Assembly: GCA_030610025.1 (NCBI GenBank)
Contig: JAUWSP010000079.1
Location: forward strand, 1-8,897
Direction of reading: 5' to 3'
DNA: 8,897 nt
Origin: Acidobacteriota bacterium
Lineage (GTDB): Bacteria; Acidobacteriota; Thermoanaerobaculia; Multivoradales; JAHEKO01
Shown here: in pieces, positions 1 through 6,086 of the stretch
How the letters are laid out: each line of letters begins with the position of its first letter
Numbering within the stretch: the stretch's first letter is position 1
Made by a program: the position numbers and the translations under genes
The notes under the pieces: model-generated
What the model saw: the letters and a program-made list of their open reading frames with translations, nothing else
Told to the model about the DNA's origin: nothing
The model's database searches: none

Positions 1-45
1 AGACCTGGGAGAGCCGGCGTCCGCGGATGGTACCGTACGCTGCGT

Positions 46-51
46 GGGAGG
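46..51 (+). promoter_or_regulatory. Shine-Dalgarno site for the SGNH-type gene
   Basis: GGGAGG lies 6 bases before the TTG at 58. This is the main support for using that TTG as the start. The same reading frame is open leftward to the window edge, so a start outside the window is not excluded. Confidence 0.55.
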
Positions 52-57
52 TTCTAC

Positions 58-1332
58 TTGAACGCTCGAGCTCGGAGCCTGGCGGGGAATCTCCTGATTC
101 TAGCGCTGGCCCTCGTTCTTTCCGCTGGCCTGGCGGAGATGGGGCTGCGGCTCTTCCACCCCGTGTACGAGTATGCGGCCGAGTTTCGGTACGACCCCAG
201 TAGCACTCGCATCTGGCGCAACCACCCCGGTGGTGTCGAACAACGCCGGCATCCGGACACGGGAGATTCGCACTGGTTGATTCACAACAACCTCGGCTCG
301 CACCAGCACCGCGACCTCTCCGAGCAGCAGCTGGCAGATGGGATCAACGTGGCTTTCTTCGGCGACTCCTTCACCGAGAACCGCCGACTGCCCAGCCCCC
401 ACTCGTTCACCGAGCTGCTCGACTTTCTTCTCAATCTCCAGGCTCGGTCGTTCAACGTGCTCAACTTCGGTGTCGACGGGTACGGTACCGACCAGAGCTA
501 CCTAGCGTATGAGGAGCTTCGACAATCGGTCCCGATGGACTGGGTGTTCTATCTCATGGCGGACAACGATCTCGAGAACGTTCGCCAGAACGAGCTCTTT
601 CTCGTTGACGAGCACGGTGGCCTGATCCGGAAACCGGCCCGCCCGACGCCCTGGTACATTCGGATCGCGGCGCGGCTGCACCTGACCTATCTGCTGTATG
701 ACGTACGCGGTCGTCTGGATCCCAGTCGGCGGGGCCTGGGCTCGGATCGAGCGCTGCTTCACGAGGAGTACACCTACTACAGCTGGAAGAAGCGATTTCG
801 GACCGCTCGGAGCCAACCAGCCGAGGACCGAGACCCCCCGAGCCCGAGAGCCACACCCGAAGATGCGGCCCTCGTGATGTGGCGTCTGCTGGATGAGTGG
901 CAACAGGCCGCCGACTCGTCGGCCGCTCACTTCGTCGTGGCCGGCGTCCCTCGAGAGCAGGAGCACGAGCTTCTGTCCGTGATCGCGGAGAAGCACGAGA
1001 CCCTCGATCTCTTTGAGCTTTTCCACAGTCAGCTCGACGACTTCGAGTACCGCGACGTGAGCTTCGAGAACGACGCTCACTGGAACGAGCGGGGAAACAT
1101 GCTGACGGCGATCGTGATCTACCGCTTTCTAGAAGAACACATGGGACTCGATCCCATCCCCGAGATGGAGCTCAGACAGGCCGTGTCCGACTACTATGCT
1201 GCGTTTCCGGAGTCGTGGCAGCCCGGCCCCGAGTTTCCACCGGCGAGTCTGGATGCGATCGCCAAGCAGGTGATTCGCAACCGATACACGGAGCTCGAGG
1301 ACCCTTTGCACTCCACGTCCAAAGCGCGGTGA
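58..1332 (+). CDS. Membrane-anchored SGNH/GDSL-like hydrolase family protein
   Basis: The product is 424 residues from a TTG start, preceded by GGGAGG at 46-51. Residues about 11-30 form one hydrophobic segment after a basic N-terminus (several Arg), which suggests a signal anchor with the rest of the protein outside the cytoplasm. SGNH-like blocks are visible in order: FFGDSFTE with GDS at 102-104 (Ser104 as likely nucleophile), NFGVDGYGTDQ at 136-146 (Gly/Asn block), ADNDLEN at 168-174 (Asn170-Asp171), and ENDAHWN at 337-343 with Asp339 and His341 as the likely Asp/His pair. This arrangement resembles proteins that add or remove acyl groups on exopolysaccharide or envelope glycans, but the substrate is unknown. 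Residues about 250-270 are a charged, proline-rich, probably disordered insert. The gene converges on the minus-strand operon and has no evident functional link to it. The frame stays open to base 1, so the N-terminus could be longer; the well-spaced ribosome site and the signal-anchor layout favour 58. Confidence 0.75.
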   Translation: MNARARSLAGNLLILALALVLSAGLAEMGLRLFHPVYEYAAEFRYDPSSTRIWRNHPGGVEQRRHPDTGDSHWLIHNNLGSHQHRDLSEQQLADGINVAFFGDSFTENRRLPSPHSFTELLDFLLNLQARSFNVLNFGVDGYGTDQSYLAYEELRQSVPMDWVFYLMADNDLENVRQNELFLVDEHGGLIRKPARPTPWYIRIAARLHLTYLLYDVRGRLDPSRRGLGSDRALLHEEYTYYSWKKRFRTARSQPAEDRDPPSPRATPEDAALVMWRLLDEWQQAADSSAAHFVVAGVPREQEHELLSVIAEKHETLDLFELFHSQLDDFEYRDVSFENDAHWNERGNMLTAIVIYRFLEEHMGLDPIPEMELRQAVSDYYAAFPESWQPGPEFPPASLDAIAKQVIRNRYTELEDPLHSTSKAR

Positions 1333-1398
1333 CAGGATCAGTGCCGGGGATTCGAGCGGCGTGCCGGGCCATCCAGTGGGTGGGCCATCAGGTTCGAC
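1333..1398. other. Short convergent intergenic region
   Basis: This 66-base spacer separates the stop codons of two convergent genes (TGA at 1330-1332 on plus, TAG at 1401-1399 on minus). It holds two pairs of 8-base direct repeats: GTGCCGGG at 1341 and 1361, and GGGCCATC at 1366 and 1382. I see no clear stem-loop followed by a T-run, so no intrinsic terminator is called, although both genes should end transcription here. Confidence 0.5.
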
Positions 1399-2265
1399 CT
1401 ATCCAAAGATCTCCTTGAATCGACCGACGGACTCCTGAAAGCCCTCCTCGAAGGTGCCACCGGTGGGATGGTAGACACTCTCGAGAGAGATCACGCCGTC
1501 ATACTGGTCCGCAACCAGGGCAGCGGCGAGATCTTCGAGGATCGGAGCCATCTGCCCGGTTCCCAGAGCGCACTGTTGAACGCTGGCCTTGGCGATGTCG
1601 ACGTTGCAGTCCTTGATGTGAAGGTGGCCGAGGTAGCCGCCCCTCAGGATCTCGTAGCCGGCGGGGTACACCTCTTCGGTGCAATACAGGGTATTGGCGG
1701 GATCCCAGAGGACCTTGAGGTTGTCCGTCCCCAGATCGTCGATCAGCTTTCTCCCCAGGTAGGCGGAGGCGACCATGGCATTGTTGCCGGTCTCGACGAC
1801 CAGCGTGATGCCGTGCTCTTCGGCCAGCTTGACTGCCGGCTCGAGCAAAACCAAGAGTTGTTCCCACGCCCCCTTGCTGGCGTTCCAGACCTCGGCACCG
1901 TTGTAGCCGAAGATGATCATCTCCTTGCGGAAGCTCATGATCCGTACCAGCTTGGTGTCGAAGGCCTTGGCCATGACAAAACAGCGTTCCAGAGCTGCCA
2001 TGTGCTTCTGATGGTCGGCATCTCCCAGTTCGGTGTTGCCGACCAGAAGGCCGACGAAGTTGTGGCGGGTAATGCAGGGGATCTTGACGCCATAGCGCTC
2101 GACCAGATCTGTCAGCCGTGCCATCTCGTCATCATCGAGGTCGCCGACCTCTTTCTCCCAGACGAACTGAAGCTCCGCGTACTCCAGATCCGCCTCGGTC
2201 ATCACCTGCAACGCGTGTTCCAGGTCTCGACTGATACCGTCCGTGATTACGCCCAGCTTTACCAT
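1399..2265 (-). CDS. Sugar phosphate isomerase/epimerase-like TIM-barrel protein
   Basis: The product is 288 residues and begins MVKLGVITDG. The start at 2265 is fixed by AAGGAGG 9 bases upstream. A longer in-frame extension exists but overlaps the dehydrogenase gene and has no protein-like character. The protein matches the xylose isomerase-like AP-endonuclease-2 fold (COG1082 type). Four conserved metal or active-site positions are visible on successive barrel strands: Glu158 in VVETGNN, Asp188 in LWDPANT, His214/His216 in HLHIKD, and Glu262 in ISLES. LGTGQM at 234-239 matches the family's usual small Gly-rich loop. Members isomerise or epimerise keto sugars, oxo sugar acids or inosose-type compounds with a divalent metal. 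The length is typical and the protein lacks a signal peptide, so it is cytoplasmic. It is the last gene of the operon, 50 bases after the dehydrogenase, which suggests it handles the oxo product of that enzyme. The exact substrate cannot be assigned. Confidence 0.85.
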   Translation of the reverse strand: MVKLGVITDGISRDLEHALQVMTEADLEYAELQFVWEKEVGDLDDDEMARLTDLVERYGVKIPCITRHNFVGLLVGNTELGDADHQKHMAALERCFVMAKAFDTKLVRIMSFRKEMIIFGYNGAEVWNASKGAWEQLLVLLEPAVKLAEEHGITLVVETGNNAMVASAYLGRKLIDDLGTDNLKVLWDPANTLYCTEEVYPAGYEILRGGYLGHLHIKDCNVDIAKASVQQCALGTGQMAPILEDLAAALVADQYDGVISLESVYHPTGGTFEEGFQESVGRFKEIFG

Positions 2266-2274
2266 GCGGATTTC

Positions 2275-2281
2275 CCTCCTT
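2275..2281 (-). promoter_or_regulatory. Strong Shine-Dalgarno site for the isomerase gene
   Basis: AAGGAGG (minus strand) sits 9 bases before the ATG at 2265. It decides the start against the 101-residue in-frame extension that would run back to 2568 inside the neighbouring gene. Confidence 0.8.
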
Positions 2282-2305
2282 AGATTCGATAGGTTATTTA
2301 GATTC
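2280..2305 (-). repeat. Pair of 8-base direct repeats in an AT-rich spacer
   Basis: On the minus strand GAATCTAA occurs twice, at 2305-2298 and 2287-2280, 18 bases apart. They lie in an AT-rich spacer between the dehydrogenase and isomerase genes that contrasts with the GC-rich surroundings. The second copy touches the ribosome-binding site. The pair could be an operator half-site pair, an RNA-processing or weak promoter region, or chance. Confidence 0.35.
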
Positions 2306-2315
2306 CGAGGCTCGT

Positions 2316-3206
2316 CTACCAGGTGACTTCGGTGCCCGCGATCTGCTCGAGGAGCTTCACAACAGACCAGTTGTCCTCGGTGGGGAACATCGAGATCCCG
2401 GATTGAAACAGCTCGTATGCGGCGCTGGTGGTGAACATGGCGGTGCCGGTCTCCCGGGCCATGTTCATCGAGATGCCCAGGTCCTTGTACATGGTTCCAA
2501 TGTGGCTGCCGGTGTCTTTGAACTGTCTCTCCATGATGAGCTTGGCGCAGTTGTTGAAGAGAGGACAACCGATGGCGCTGGCACTGAAGACCTCGTACAG
2601 GGTTTCACCCTTGACGCCGGCGTTGGCCCCCAGCACGAGGGATTCGAAGATGGCTGCGAACGTGGTGCCGATCATGGCTTGCAGCGCCGCCTTGACGGTC
2701 TGGCCTTGACCGATCTCCTCGCCAACGTGGAGAACTGTCTTGGCGATAGCCTCGAGCACATCTTCTTGTTGGGCCAGCACAGCCTCGTCGGCGGCCGCCA
2801 TGAGTGTCGGAGAACCGCCATCGGCGCCGGCCTTGCCTCCGCTGACGGGAGAATCGATCAGGCGGACACCCTTCTCGCTCACCGGCTCCACCAGCTCTCG
2901 GACCTCAGCGGGGTTGATGGTGGCGGAGACGATGATCGTCGTCTCCGGCTGCATGCCCTCCAGTAGACCGTCAGCTCCAAGGACGACCTGTTTGACTTGA
3001 TCGCCGTTGAGAACCATGACGAACACCACATCACTCTGCTCACCGACCTGCCGACTGGATTCGGCCCGGCTGCCACCAGCCTCTTCCAGGTCGACCCGAC
3101 GGGACTCACGAAGGTCGAAGCCGGTCAACGAGAAACCGCTTTCGAGGAGGTTCTTGGCCATCCCCATTCCCATGTCACCGAGACCCACAATTCCCACCCT
3201 TTTCAT
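2316..3206 (-). CDS. NAD(P)-dependent beta-hydroxyacid dehydrogenase, L-threonate dehydrogenase-like
   Basis: The product is 296 residues, the usual length for the 3-hydroxyisobutyrate/tartronate semialdehyde/L-threonate dehydrogenase family. The Rossmann motif is at the N-terminus (VGLGDMGMGMAKNL, with G8, G10 and G13). Asp31 after the second beta strand suggests a preference for NAD over NADP (inference). The substrate loop DSPVSGG is at 118-124. The catalytic lysine is Lys172 in GQGQTVKAALQ. Lys241-Asp242 in the YKDLGI block matches the conserved C-terminal Lys-Asp. Where 3-hydroxyisobutyrate and tartronate semialdehyde enzymes have Asn-Asn after the lysine, this protein has Leu175-Gln176, which recalls the K-x-x-x-Q pattern of threonate dehydrogenase-type members. 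The likely reaction is oxidation of a 2- or 3-hydroxy sugar acid to the oxo acid in the cytoplasm. The start is supported by AAGGAG 7 bases upstream. The gene lies 67 bases after dctM. Confidence 0.85.
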   Translation of the reverse strand: MKRVGIVGLGDMGMGMAKNLLESGFSLTGFDLRESRRVDLEEAGGSRAESSRQVGEQSDVVFVMVLNGDQVKQVVLGADGLLEGMQPETTIIVSATINPAEVRELVEPVSEKGVRLIDSPVSGGKAGADGGSPTLMAAADEAVLAQQEDVLEAIAKTVLHVGEEIGQGQTVKAALQAMIGTTFAAIFESLVLGANAGVKGETLYEVFSASAIGCPLFNNCAKLIMERQFKDTGSHIGTMYKDLGISMNMARETGTAMFTTSAAYELFQSGISMFPTEDNWSVVKLLEQIAGTEVTW

Positions 3207-3213
3207 GATCTGT

Positions 3214-3219
3214 CTCCTT
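3214..3219 (-). promoter_or_regulatory. Shine-Dalgarno site for the dehydrogenase gene
   Basis: AAGGAG on the minus strand lies 7 bases before the ATG at 3206. The spacer around it (3207-3273) also contains the palindrome AGATATCT at 3229-3236. No convincing promoter or terminator was seen in this spacer. Confidence 0.7.
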
Positions 3220-3273
3220 GTTCTGTAGAGATATCTGTAGTGTTGCTGAGGTCTTCTCGGGTGCCTTCGGCTC

Positions 3274-4548
3274 TCACATGAGCAGCGTCGGCAGCCACAA
3301 GACGATCGCCGGAAATAGAATGCACAGAATCATCACCAGCACATTGGCGGCCAGGAATGGCATCGCGCCGACAAAGATCGGCCCGATACCCATCCGGGAA
3401 ATCGCCGAGCAGACGTTGAGGCAGTTGCCGACCGGCGGCGAACAGGCTCCGACCGCCAGGCCGGAGACCAGGACAATCCCGAATTGCACCGGCGAGACAC
3501 CGACTTCCACGGCCGTGGGCAGGAAGATCGGCGTCAGCAGCAAGATCGCGGGGCTCACATCGATGAAGGTGCCGATGAGCAGGACGATGAAGCCGAAGAT
3601 CAGCATGAAGAGCACCGGGCCCAGGTCCAGGCCTGCCATGACCTGCGTCAGGGCTTCGGGTATCCGCTCCAGCGCCAGGACGTAGATGTAGAGCTGCGAC
3701 AGGGCGATGATGATCATGATCTTCGAGCTGATCATCACCGTCTTCTGGACCGACCTCCAGAGGGCGGGCAGGCGCAGCCGGCGAGTGAACGCCATGCCGA
3801 TGATGGCGGCATACAGCACACCGATAGCCGAGGACTCGGTCGGAGTCGCGACACCGAACACCACGATGCCGACGATCAGTACCGGCATCAGAAGGACATA
3901 CGAGGAGACCAGGGCCTCTTTCAGGATCTCCGCCGGCCGTGGGCGAATTTCCTCCTTGGGAAAGTTGTGTCGATGGGCGAGAAACGAAGCGATACCGAAT
4001 TGGAAGATGCCGATCATGATGCCGGGTATCGCTCCCCCCAGGAAGAGCTGTCCCACCGACTCCTGAGCCACCACTGCGTACAGCACCACGGGGATCGAAG
4101 GCGGGATGATCATGCCCATGGTGGAGGAGGCCACCGTGATGCCTGCAGCGAACCGACGTGGGTAGCCGCGCTGCTCCATCTCTGGAATCAAGATCGAACC
4201 GACGGAAGCCGTATCGGAAGTGGAGGAGCCGGAGATGCCACCGAAGATCATCGAGGCCGCCACATTGACCAGCGCCAGCCCGCCGCGCAGCCGGCCGACG
4301 ATCATCAAGCAGAAGTTGATCAGGCGCTTGGTGATGCCGGCCTCGTTCATGAGGAATCCCATGAGGATGAACAGTGGCAACGCGATGAGGGTGTAGGAGT
4401 TGAAGCCGGCGAACATCCGTTGCGGCAGGATGCGCATCAACTCGGGGTGGTAGAGCGCGAAATAGAGTAGCGACGAGATGCCTATTGAGTAGGCGATGGG
4501 GATGCTCAGGGCGAGCAGGACAACCAGGCTGAAGATCAGGACTGCCAT
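3274..4548 (-). CDS. dctM: TRAP transporter large membrane subunit (DctM)
   Basis: The product is 424 residues, the expected size for the large TRAP permease, and is almost entirely hydrophobic with many membrane-spanning segments. Family hallmarks are visible: a LPLFILMG-like segment near 57-64, the FGGISGSSTSDTASVGS block at 102-118, the hairpin segment MIIPPSIPVVLYA at 146-158, and the second-half hairpin ACSPPVGNCLNV near 370-385. Together with DctQ it forms the inner-membrane channel that moves substrate delivered by DctP, driven by a cation gradient (Na+ in characterised members). The ATG at 4548 lies inside the end of dctQ (13-base overlap). No clear ribosome-binding site precedes it, which fits translation coupled to dctQ. 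The first residues, MAVLIFSLVVLLALSIP, are a normal DctM N-terminus. The protein appears intact. Confidence 0.93.
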   Translation of the reverse strand: MAVLIFSLVVLLALSIPIAYSIGISSLLYFALYHPELMRILPQRMFAGFNSYTLIALPLFILMGFLMNEAGITKRLINFCLMIVGRLRGGLALVNVAASMIFGGISGSSTSDTASVGSILIPEMEQRGYPRRFAAGITVASSTMGMIIPPSIPVVLYAVVAQESVGQLFLGGAIPGIMIGIFQFGIASFLAHRHNFPKEEIRPRPAEILKEALVSSYVLLMPVLIVGIVVFGVATPTESSAIGVLYAAIIGMAFTRRLRLPALWRSVQKTVMISSKIMIIIALSQLYIYVLALERIPEALTQVMAGLDLGPVLFMLIFGFIVLLIGTFIDVSPAILLLTPIFLPTAVEVGVSPVQFGIVLVSGLAVGACSPPVGNCLNVCSAISRMGIGPIFVGAMPFLAANVLVMILCILFPAIVLWLPTLLM

Positions 4549-5060
4549 GGTTCAGAATCCGGTCGGTCGCCCTGCATCCAGGGTACGCCGAGCTCTTCCT
4601 CACCCTTGAATCCGAGATAGAGCTTGATGAAGCAGAAGATCGCCGAGGCGCCCGTGCCGATGGGGATGGCGATCTGGGAAGTCCAGCGCGGCACCTGCAG
4701 CACGGAGATCATGCGCGAGCCGGTGACACCGATCCACCTCAGCGAGTAGTAGAAGATGACCAGATTCAAGGCTAGAAGCAAGGAAAGGCCGAGGACGTCG
4801 ATCCACTTGCGCGCCCGAGGCCCGAGCCGCTGAGTGAACCAGGTAATCGCCATGTGGTCGCGTTTGGCGATAGCCACCGCGATGCCGAGGGCTGAAGTGT
4901 AGGCAAAGAGGATGGTGGCGAGCTCGTTGGCCCCGCCGATCGATTCGCGGAACCCGTAGCGCAGCACCACCTGGGTCACGATCAGGGCGAACATGGCCAC
5001 GAAGCAGATCGAAGCCACGATCTCCAGCGTTTGAATCAGGACGGTTTCCAGCCGCTTCAT
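4536..5060 (-). CDS. dctQ: TRAP transporter small membrane subunit (DctQ)
   Basis: The product is 174 residues with four predicted membrane segments, at about 12-32, 46-66, 87-106 and 128-150, as expected for the small TRAP permease. Recognisable family features are VVLRYGFR near 31-38, the NELATILFAY segment near 45-54, and the KRDHMAITWFTQRLGPRARK loop near 66-85, where the basic-His-Met motif is typical. It partners DctM in the membrane complex. The gene starts 21 bases after the dctP stop with only a weak purine-rich site (AGAGAG), and ends 13 bases inside dctM. The C-terminal tail after about residue 151 is short, charged and cytoplasmic. The gene order P-Q-M is the canonical one. Confidence 0.9.
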   Translation of the reverse strand: MKRLETVLIQTLEIVASICFVAMFALIVTQVVLRYGFRESIGGANELATILFAYTSALGIAVAIAKRDHMAITWFTQRLGPRARKWIDVLGLSLLLALNLVIFYYSLRWIGVTGSRMISVLQVPRWTSQIAIPIGTGASAIFCFIKLYLGFKGEEELGVPWMQGDRPDSEPWQS

Positions 5061-5081
5061 CGGTCGCTCTCTGTTGGGCTT

Positions 5082-6086
5082 CTACGGGGTGCAGCTGTGG
5101 GCCGCCTCGATCGCGGCGTTGATGTCATCCCAGGTGAAATCACCCCGGTCGACGAAGAAGTCATAGACCGGTCTCGTGCGGGCCTTCATCTCCGCAATGA
5201 CAGCCGAGGAGGGCTGGATGATCTCGACCTCGTCGGCCAGCTTGGCGACGATCTCCTCTTCCAGACTGGAATAGAGCTCATCGCTGAGCTCGAGAGTCTC
5301 TCTTGCCACTGCATCGAAGATCTCCTGGAGATCCGGGGAAAGGCTCTCGAACCAGTCGAGATTGACCATGAGCGGATCGGGACCCGTGGCATGGTGGTCG
5401 ATGGTGATCCAGCGCAAGACTTCATATTGTCGTCGGTCCCAGAGATCTGAAGGTGGTGAGGTCGTACCCTCGATGACGCCGGTCCTGAGCGCTGAATAGG
5501 TCTCGGACTGGGCGATGCCCTGGGGATTGGCACCGAGGGCGTCTTCCATGCGGTGGAAGACCTCCTGCGCGTCCGGAACACGAATCTTCAGCCCCTCGAA
5601 ATCTGCCAAGGTCGTGATGGCGTGCTCATTGGAGCCATGGGCCCGGAACCCCTGGGAGATGCCAACCGCCGGTATGTGGAGCCCGCGAGCGGTGCCCTGT
5701 TCGGCCACCCCGGTCATCCATGGGCTGCGAACCAAGCAGATGGCCTGCTCCCAGTCCTCGACCAGGAACGGCAACAGGACGATATTGAACCGGGTGGAGG
5801 CATCCTCGAACATGCCCCCGCGGGTGCCTTGCAGAGCGCCGGTCGCTACGGCGTCCGCCATCTCGCGCTCGGTACCCAGAATGCCACCGAAATAGTTCTC
5901 GACTTCGATGCGCCCGGCGGTCCGCTCCTCGAGCTCCGCCTTGAAGAACTCCATCGACAAGCTGCGCGGGTCGCTCTTGTTCTGCGCGTTGCCGTATTTG
6001 AAGACGAACTGGTCATCGGAACAGGCGGAGGCGATCAAGGCGAGGATGACGATCGTCACCAGGAAACATGAGGTCTTCGGGGTCAC
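5082..6086 (-). CDS. dctP: TRAP transporter substrate-binding protein (DctP)
   Basis: The product is 334 residues, the usual length for a DctP-type solute receptor. The N-terminus is a secretion signal (hydrophobic 8-21) ending IASAC, so Cys22 may be a lipidation site. Ala at -3 makes this a weak lipobox, and ordinary periplasmic release is the alternative. The family core is visible: the GGILGTEREMADAV region at 67-80, FLVED at 107-111, and GLKIRVPDAQEVF at 165-177. Arg169 in the latter is the conserved arginine that pairs with the carboxylate of organic-acid ligands in characterised DctPs. The QSETYSALRTGVIEG helix is at 193-207. After it, TTSPPSDLW replaces the more usual Asp-Gly-Gln-Glu-Asn-like stretch, so the ligand pocket may differ. 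The start is GTG, overlapping the ABC ATPase stop as GTGA (6086-6083), with AGGAG 7 bases upstream. The ligand is probably a carboxylate such as a sugar acid, but its identity is open. Confidence 0.92.
   Translation of the reverse strand: MTPKTSCFLVTIVILALIASACSDDQFVFKYGNAQNKSDPRSLSMEFFKAELEERTAGRIEVENYFGGILGTEREMADAVATGALQGTRGGMFEDASTRFNIVLLPFLVEDWEQAICLVRSPWMTGVAEQGTARGLHIPAVGISQGFRAHGSNEHAITTLADFEGLKIRVPDAQEVFHRMEDALGANPQGIAQSETYSALRTGVIEGTTSPPSDLWDRRQYEVLRWITIDHHATGPDPLMVNLDWFESLSPDLQEIFDAVARETLELSDELYSSLEEEIVAKLADEVEIIQPSSAVIAEMKARTRPVYDFFVDRGDFTWDDINAAIEAAHSCTP

Noticed and set aside
1341..1389. Direct repeats GTGCCGGG and GGGCCATC in the convergent spacer
   Set aside because: They are 8-base repeats in GC-rich sequence, do not form a clear hairpin, and are likely chance.
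1468..2283. 271-codon plus-strand open frame
   Set aside because: It is the antisense of the isomerase gene. Its composition is explained by GC-rich codon bias on the other strand, and no family features were seen.
2266..2568. In-frame N-terminal extension of the isomerase to a start at 2568
   Set aside because: It overlaps the dehydrogenase gene by about 250 bases, has low-complexity His/Arg/Gln-rich composition, and is contradicted by the strong AAGGAGG before the ATG at 2265.
3223..3240. CTGTAG repeats around palindrome AGATATCT
   Set aside because: They are too short to call an operator or terminator, with no T-run and no extended symmetry. Recorded only as part of the 67-base spacer.
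3484..4470. 328-codon plus-strand open frame
   Set aside because: It is antisense to dctM and dominated by His/Asp/Gln/Arg runs, which is typical of the complement of a hydrophobic GC-rich gene.
3203..4603. 466-codon minus-strand open frame alongside dctM
   Set aside because: It is an out-of-frame shadow of dctM: Arg/His/Pro/Asp-rich, with no domain or membrane pattern. The dctM frame carries all TRAP hallmarks.
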